A DNA stretch of 64,000 nt from Chrysaora quinquecirrha (Eukaryota > Cnidaria > Scyphozoa > Semaeostomeae > Pelagiidae), in assembly GCA_014526335.1 (NCBI GenBank), contig JACTAT010000010.1, positions 6,890,217 to 6,954,216 on the forward strand, given 5' to 3'. Below, piece after piece: positions 59,794 to 64,000 of this stretch (within the stretch, counting starts at the first letter, position 1; each line of letters begins with the position of its first letter). Below the pieces are notes generated by a model that did no database searches, had not been told where the DNA came from, and worked only from the letters and a program-made list of their open reading frames with translations. The position numbers and the translations under genes are program-made.

Positions 59794-61112
59794 ACAGTGG
59801 CGTAACCGAGACACTCGGAGCCCTTGAGAGCCAAAGTGAACCCCATGGGGGAAGGAGTTAGTGGTGGGAATCAATTTAACAAAAAATTTAAGAACTTCAA
59901 AAGATGAGTTATATGGAGTTTAAATTTACATAGGAAAAACGAACATATTATTATTTCATTAAACTGGATTAGGCTTGAAAAAGTTAACATTGCACAACAC
60001 ATTGTGAGATCGGCAAGTCTCTAATGTGACATCTTTGATCTTAGATATGTCTTCATCAGGTTCAACTCTGACAATGATCTTCCTGCCGATGCAGCAGTTA
60101 CTGGCAAAGTGGTTTAAAGCAAAAGTGCTATCAGCTATTATCTACGTACTGCTACTTTCACTAATTGATAAAAATTCTAATTTAAAACAGACATAGAAGG
60201 GGATAAGAAAATATCTAGATACAACGTTCATTTCATTTCAGTTTATTTCACTTCATTTCAGTTCATTTCATTTCATTTCAGTTCAGTTCAGTTCAGTTTA
60301 GTTCATTTCATTTCATTTCATTTTATTTCATTTCATGTCATTTCAGTTTAGTTCATTTAATTTCAGTTCATTTCATTTCAGTTCACTTCACTTCACTTCA
60401 TTTCAGTTCAGTTCAGTTCAGTTCAGTTTAGTTCATTTCATTTCATTTCATTTCAGTTCAGTTCAGTTCATTTCAGTTCATTTCATTTCATTTCATTTTA
60501 TTTCATTTCATGTCATTTCAGTTTAGTTCATTAAATTTCAGTTCATTTCATTTCAGTTCAGTTCAGTTCAGTTCAGTTCAGTTCAGTTCAGTTCAGTTCA
60601 TTTCATTTCATTTCATTTCATTTCATTTCACTTCACTTCACTTCACTTCACTTCACTTCATTTCATTTCATTTCATTTCATTTCATTTCATTTCATTTCA
60701 TTTCATTTCATTTCATTTCACTTCATTTCAGTTCAGTTCAGTTCAATCCAATTCAGTTCAGTTCAGTTCAGTTCAGTTCAGTTCAGTTCAGTTCAGTTCA
60801 GTTCAGTTCAGTTCAGTTCAGTTCAGTTCAGTTCAGTTCATTTCAGTTCATTTCATTTCATTTCATTTCATTTCATTTCATTTCATTTCATTTCATTTCA
60901 TTTCATTTCAGTTTCATTTCATTTTAATTTCAAATAATAAAGGTTAGGCATTCATTATAACTGAATTTCAAGGGGCCTGGCAGACTGTTAAAAATGCCAA
61001 GCTTTTATGTTGTATGGCCAAAGAGCACACGATTGGAGAATTTTTTGGGGCCCCTTTTGATCGGGGCCCTTAGGTTCTTGAATAAAGGTAGCCTAAATTG
61101 CGTTACGCCACT
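59794..61112. mobile_element. Possible hAT-like element around a pentanucleotide array
   Basis: ACAGTGGCGTAACCGAGAC at the left and the inverted GTTACGCCACTT at the right resemble hAT termini (CAGTGGCGTAAC). GAGCCC/GGGCCC blocks lie just inside both ends. No matching 8-bp flanks were found. Confidence 0.45.
60230..60936. repeat. TTCAN pentanucleotide satellite
   Basis: About 700 bases of TTTCA, GTTCA and CTTCA units arranged in homogeneous blocks (for example GTTCA at 60740-60840 and TTTCA at 60655-60720). It produces Ser/Phe/His ORFs up to 145 codons, which are artefacts. Confidence 0.93.
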
Positions 61113-62208
61113 TTTGAAAGAAAAGATCTGCAACTAAAGTCTGAGGTTGAAGTGAAATGTGGCGGTTTCGATGATCTAAGGGCCATTTCACTGCAAAAAA
61201 TGGAATCGAAAGCATCAATGCAGTAAATTCAATTATTCTATCTTCAGAGAAAATTCCTTTAATAGCTACATGTTGTGAAAAATGTAAGACATCTTTAGTT
61301 TCTTGAAATCCACGGGGAGATGCTTCCCGAATTCTCCTAGGTTTGTTCAGACATGGGCAAGAAATCAACCTGTATTTCAAAACAAAACGATTTTTTCAAG
61401 TATTAATAAATTTTAGTCCACGTCAAGAGTAAAAAAAACTTAGTTTCTCAAAGAAAAAAATAAAGCTTTCCATTATGATTCAAGCAAAACAATATAATTT
61501 TTAATCAGGTTTGTTCAACAGGGCAATCTGCAATGTCTGACAGATTGAATTAAGACAGCGTAGAGAACTTTCTATGTTTTTACAGAAGATTGGTAGAATT
61601 GTAGAAGCTGGTCACCACTTCTCTTCCACTCAACGATGCTGTTTGAAAAAGTTTTAGAAAATCTCTCGGTGATTCTTGTTTCTTTGTGCCCAAATTTGAA
61701 AAGTATTGTACCTAACACCAACTACACACTAGCCTTCGAACCCATATAAACTCATCACCCTACATAGCAAGCTACCTAAGTTATTTCCTTCCTTGCTACC
61801 AGCCGCCTCACTGCCCAAAACTCTCTCTCTACATATCTACGTATCTCCTTCCCTACTTGTCTAACTGCGAACCAGTATACTTGGCTGTGTGAAATGCTAT
61901 TATATTTCAGTAAACAAATTAAAAAAATTATACTTTCAAGAAAGCTTACACTTTCAAGAATACTTAGATTTTTTCGGCGGGGTTGTTTGGAAAAGACTTA
62001 CTCTTTCAGTGTCTCTTTGGTCTTCATGGCTTTCATTTGAAGGATTGAAACGGCCTCCAGTGCTATCAAGGAAGTATATCAGCTATTAGAACCCGGAATG
62101 ATACGAAGGTGAATCAAAACCCTGCATAAGGTTGTTGAAATATTCATAAAAAATGCAATTGTTTTGTTGTGAAAATGCAATTCAAAGTTAATTTGCGAGG
62201 TTGTTTCA
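61113..62208. other. Intergenic, no gene recognised
   Basis: AT-rich. The minus-strand 95-codon ORF at 61093-61380 has no recognised motif. Confidence 0.3.
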
Positions 62209-64000
62209 GTGGCGGCGCTGTAAGGCCCCCAGCGGGTCCAGGGCAGCTCCCTGGTAGGGGTCAAGGGGGCGAAGCCTCCGGAAGCTCCCGGGATTTTGTC
62301 ATTTCTGAGGTCTCAAAATGGCTTAGGATCTTTTGATTTCTCTTCCTGCATACATTATTAGAACAAAACAAAAAACCTTTACAGAAACATAAGAAATGGG
62401 TATAGTTACGAGAGTCAATCTCAGCGAAAATGTTTTGAAACAACACCCGTTGATAGCAGCGTTGAACGTCGGAAAACGTCAGAGAAATCCCTTACAAGAT
62501 GGGAATTCATGGGAGACCAATGCTCTTTTGAATTTTAAGCTGATATATGATTTCAAATATGGAAGTTTTGAAGATGTCCGATAGAATCGTGACCTGACCT
62601 GTAGACTTTATTTTTAACTTGTTTATGATCTTATTGGGAACTGTCAAACAAAAAGGTATAATTAATCTACAACGAGAATTTAAAACTTGAACTAAAACAC
62701 AAAATAAAGTTTAAAGTATACTTCTATAAAGTTTTTAGAGTCTCTTCGTGTTTCTTCGTTAGAGTTGGAAGACGCAAATACCGTAAACGGGTGAATAACA
62801 ATGTCATACAATCTTATAATAAACGACGTTCGTAGTTTTATTTTCAACATAACTTGATTATAAGGCCAGTTTCCTGGGCTTCATAGCGAATTGCTTTCGA
62901 ATGATCGATAATTCTATTTTTTTCGAAATACCCTCTCGCTGCATTTCAGGACAAGATTTTCCAGACGATCTTCTGTCATTCTAGCCCGAAGATAAGTGTT
63001 AATTAGCTTCACTTTGCTATGACATTGCTCACAAGACGCTGTAGAAACGGGGATGCACAAGGCAATTCTGATTGCCAAATGTAGAATGGATAAAGGCTCT
63101 CAAGGTCACTCTGCTGGAACATCTTCAGAATTAATGGTTAATACGGATTCTTCCAGCCTTTCTTTTTCCGTTCTTTCATTTCTAACAACAGCTTCGCAAA
63201 GTATTGCGATTCTCTCAATGGCATGTATTCTTGACAGGTCGGCTGTGCAGGAATACCATAACGGCTCGCAAATTGGCCAACTTTTCCCTCGTTACCAGCA
63301 TTCCAGTGATGTGGATTGAAAGTTGATAGTTGCATCATCACCTCACATGACTCAACAGAGAGCCTCTTTCCAAGCTCGTTGAGCATCAAATCCAAGAAGG
63401 GGTAGAAAAAGACACGACGAAAATTATCTGCTGCTGTCACCGAATAACTGGACTCTAAAGGAGTTACGATGCTGTGGCTGAATGTCGCGTCAAGCAAAGT
63501 TTGACCATGTCCTAGGCGTTCTGGTAGTCTGCGGCATCGTTTACTTACTTGGTTGAAGGTATTGTTGACGCTACACTTAGAAGCATGAAGTTTGGCTTTG
63601 CAGATCAATTCATCAAAATGCTTCTCGTCTCGAAGAGAAGTGATTCGTCGTATCAAGGTCTGAACGGCGTCGACTGCCGTTACCATATCCAGTGCGTTAC
63701 CATATCCGGCCCTTTTGAGATATTCTGATGCATACTTAGAAATCTCTTCTTTTAGAATGATCAATTTGAATACGAATTCAAAAGAATTCAGTTGTGTTAA
63801 GAGACCAGCACAGGCAGCTTCTTTCGGCTCCAACTCTCAAGCCTGCAATGTATTTGCAGTGGCTGATAGATTGTCGACCCGTGCAGTCCAACAGGTGTCT
63901 GATACAGATCGGAGGGCCCTGTGTCCTTCATTTAAGGAAAATTCTTTCAGCCATTTTTCGAAGACTGCTGTGCGTTGTGGGGAACCTTCCATGGCTCTAT
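62209..64000 (-). mobile_element. hAT element, partial (runs off the window)
   Basis: CAGTGGCGGCGCTGTAAGG at 62209 is a typical hAT terminus, followed by GGTCCAGGGCAGC and GGGCGAAGCC blocks. The minus-strand transposase remnant starts 700 bases further in. The other terminus is outside the window. Confidence 0.55.
62914..64000 (-). pseudogene. hAT (ZMYM1-like) transposase, decayed and partial
   Basis: Reading down from 64000: TAVFEKWLKEFSLN, then RSVSDTCWTARVDNLSATAN, an in-frame TGA at 63837-63839, a 231-codon open stretch (63833-63141), an in-frame TAA at 63138-63140 with the frame continuing (LILKMFQQSDLESLYP), then a frameshift into LAIRIALCIPVSTASCEQ and KLINTYLRARMTEDRLENLV, ending TAG at 62914. 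The last block is the hAT-family dimerisation region. The order matches ZMYM1-like hAT proteins. Two stops and one frameshift make it a pseudogene; it continues beyond the window. Confidence 0.75.

Noticed and set aside
60335..60947. Ser/Phe/His-rich ORFs of 63 and 145 codons
   Set aside because: Pure pentanucleotide satellite translation.

Overview
This is an AT-rich, intron-bearing animal sequence with few genes and many mobile elements. It carries GT/AG introns of 1 to 9 kb, a metazoan homeobox gene, an EBAG9/RCAS1-type gene, Penelope-like, LINE, hAT, mariner-type and TTAA-target elements, and much trinucleotide microsatellite. The mix of elements resembles cnidarian (anthozoan) genomes. 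That placement is inference from familiarity with the repeats; no marker in the window proves it.

Two host genes can be assembled from sequence. An EBAG9/RCAS1 ortholog (10293-31231, + strand) has four coding exons, all joined at phase 0, and predicts 222 aa. A homeobox gene (36209-37789, + strand) has two coding exons joined at phase 1 and predicts 161 aa. It has an eh1 repressor motif and a Tlx-like NKL homeodomain.

Layout. 1-8100: a mariner-like 610-bp element, three copies of a dispersed repeat with tRNA-like modules and TTAAGA-rich tracts, a TTAA-flanked element, and a 2.1-kb inverted-repeat element containing a Helitron-like element. 8960-9345: LINE remnant. 10293-31231: EBAG9. Its introns hold nested inverted-repeat elements, a foldback family with decamer-repeat arms, a 6.9-kb tandem array of about 1.33-kb units, a 2.4-kb TTAA element with a decayed reading frame, and minisatellites. 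32151-33840: a MITE and a LINE remnant. 36209-37789: homeobox gene. 39740-43131: LINE remnants and MITEs. 45460-48410 and 52285-53245: Helitron-like elements with simple-repeat cores. 54914-56352: Penelope-like fragment with inverted arms. 59794-61112: pentanucleotide array between hAT-like ends. 62209-64000: decayed hAT/ZMYM1-like transposon, cut by the window end.

The most notable structures are the matching end hairpins of the Helitron-like elements, which change together from copy to copy; the tandem array with two alternating subtypes inside EBAG9 intron 2; and the foldback family with a perfect 10-bp target duplication. No rRNA, functional tRNA, CRISPR or operon structure was seen.
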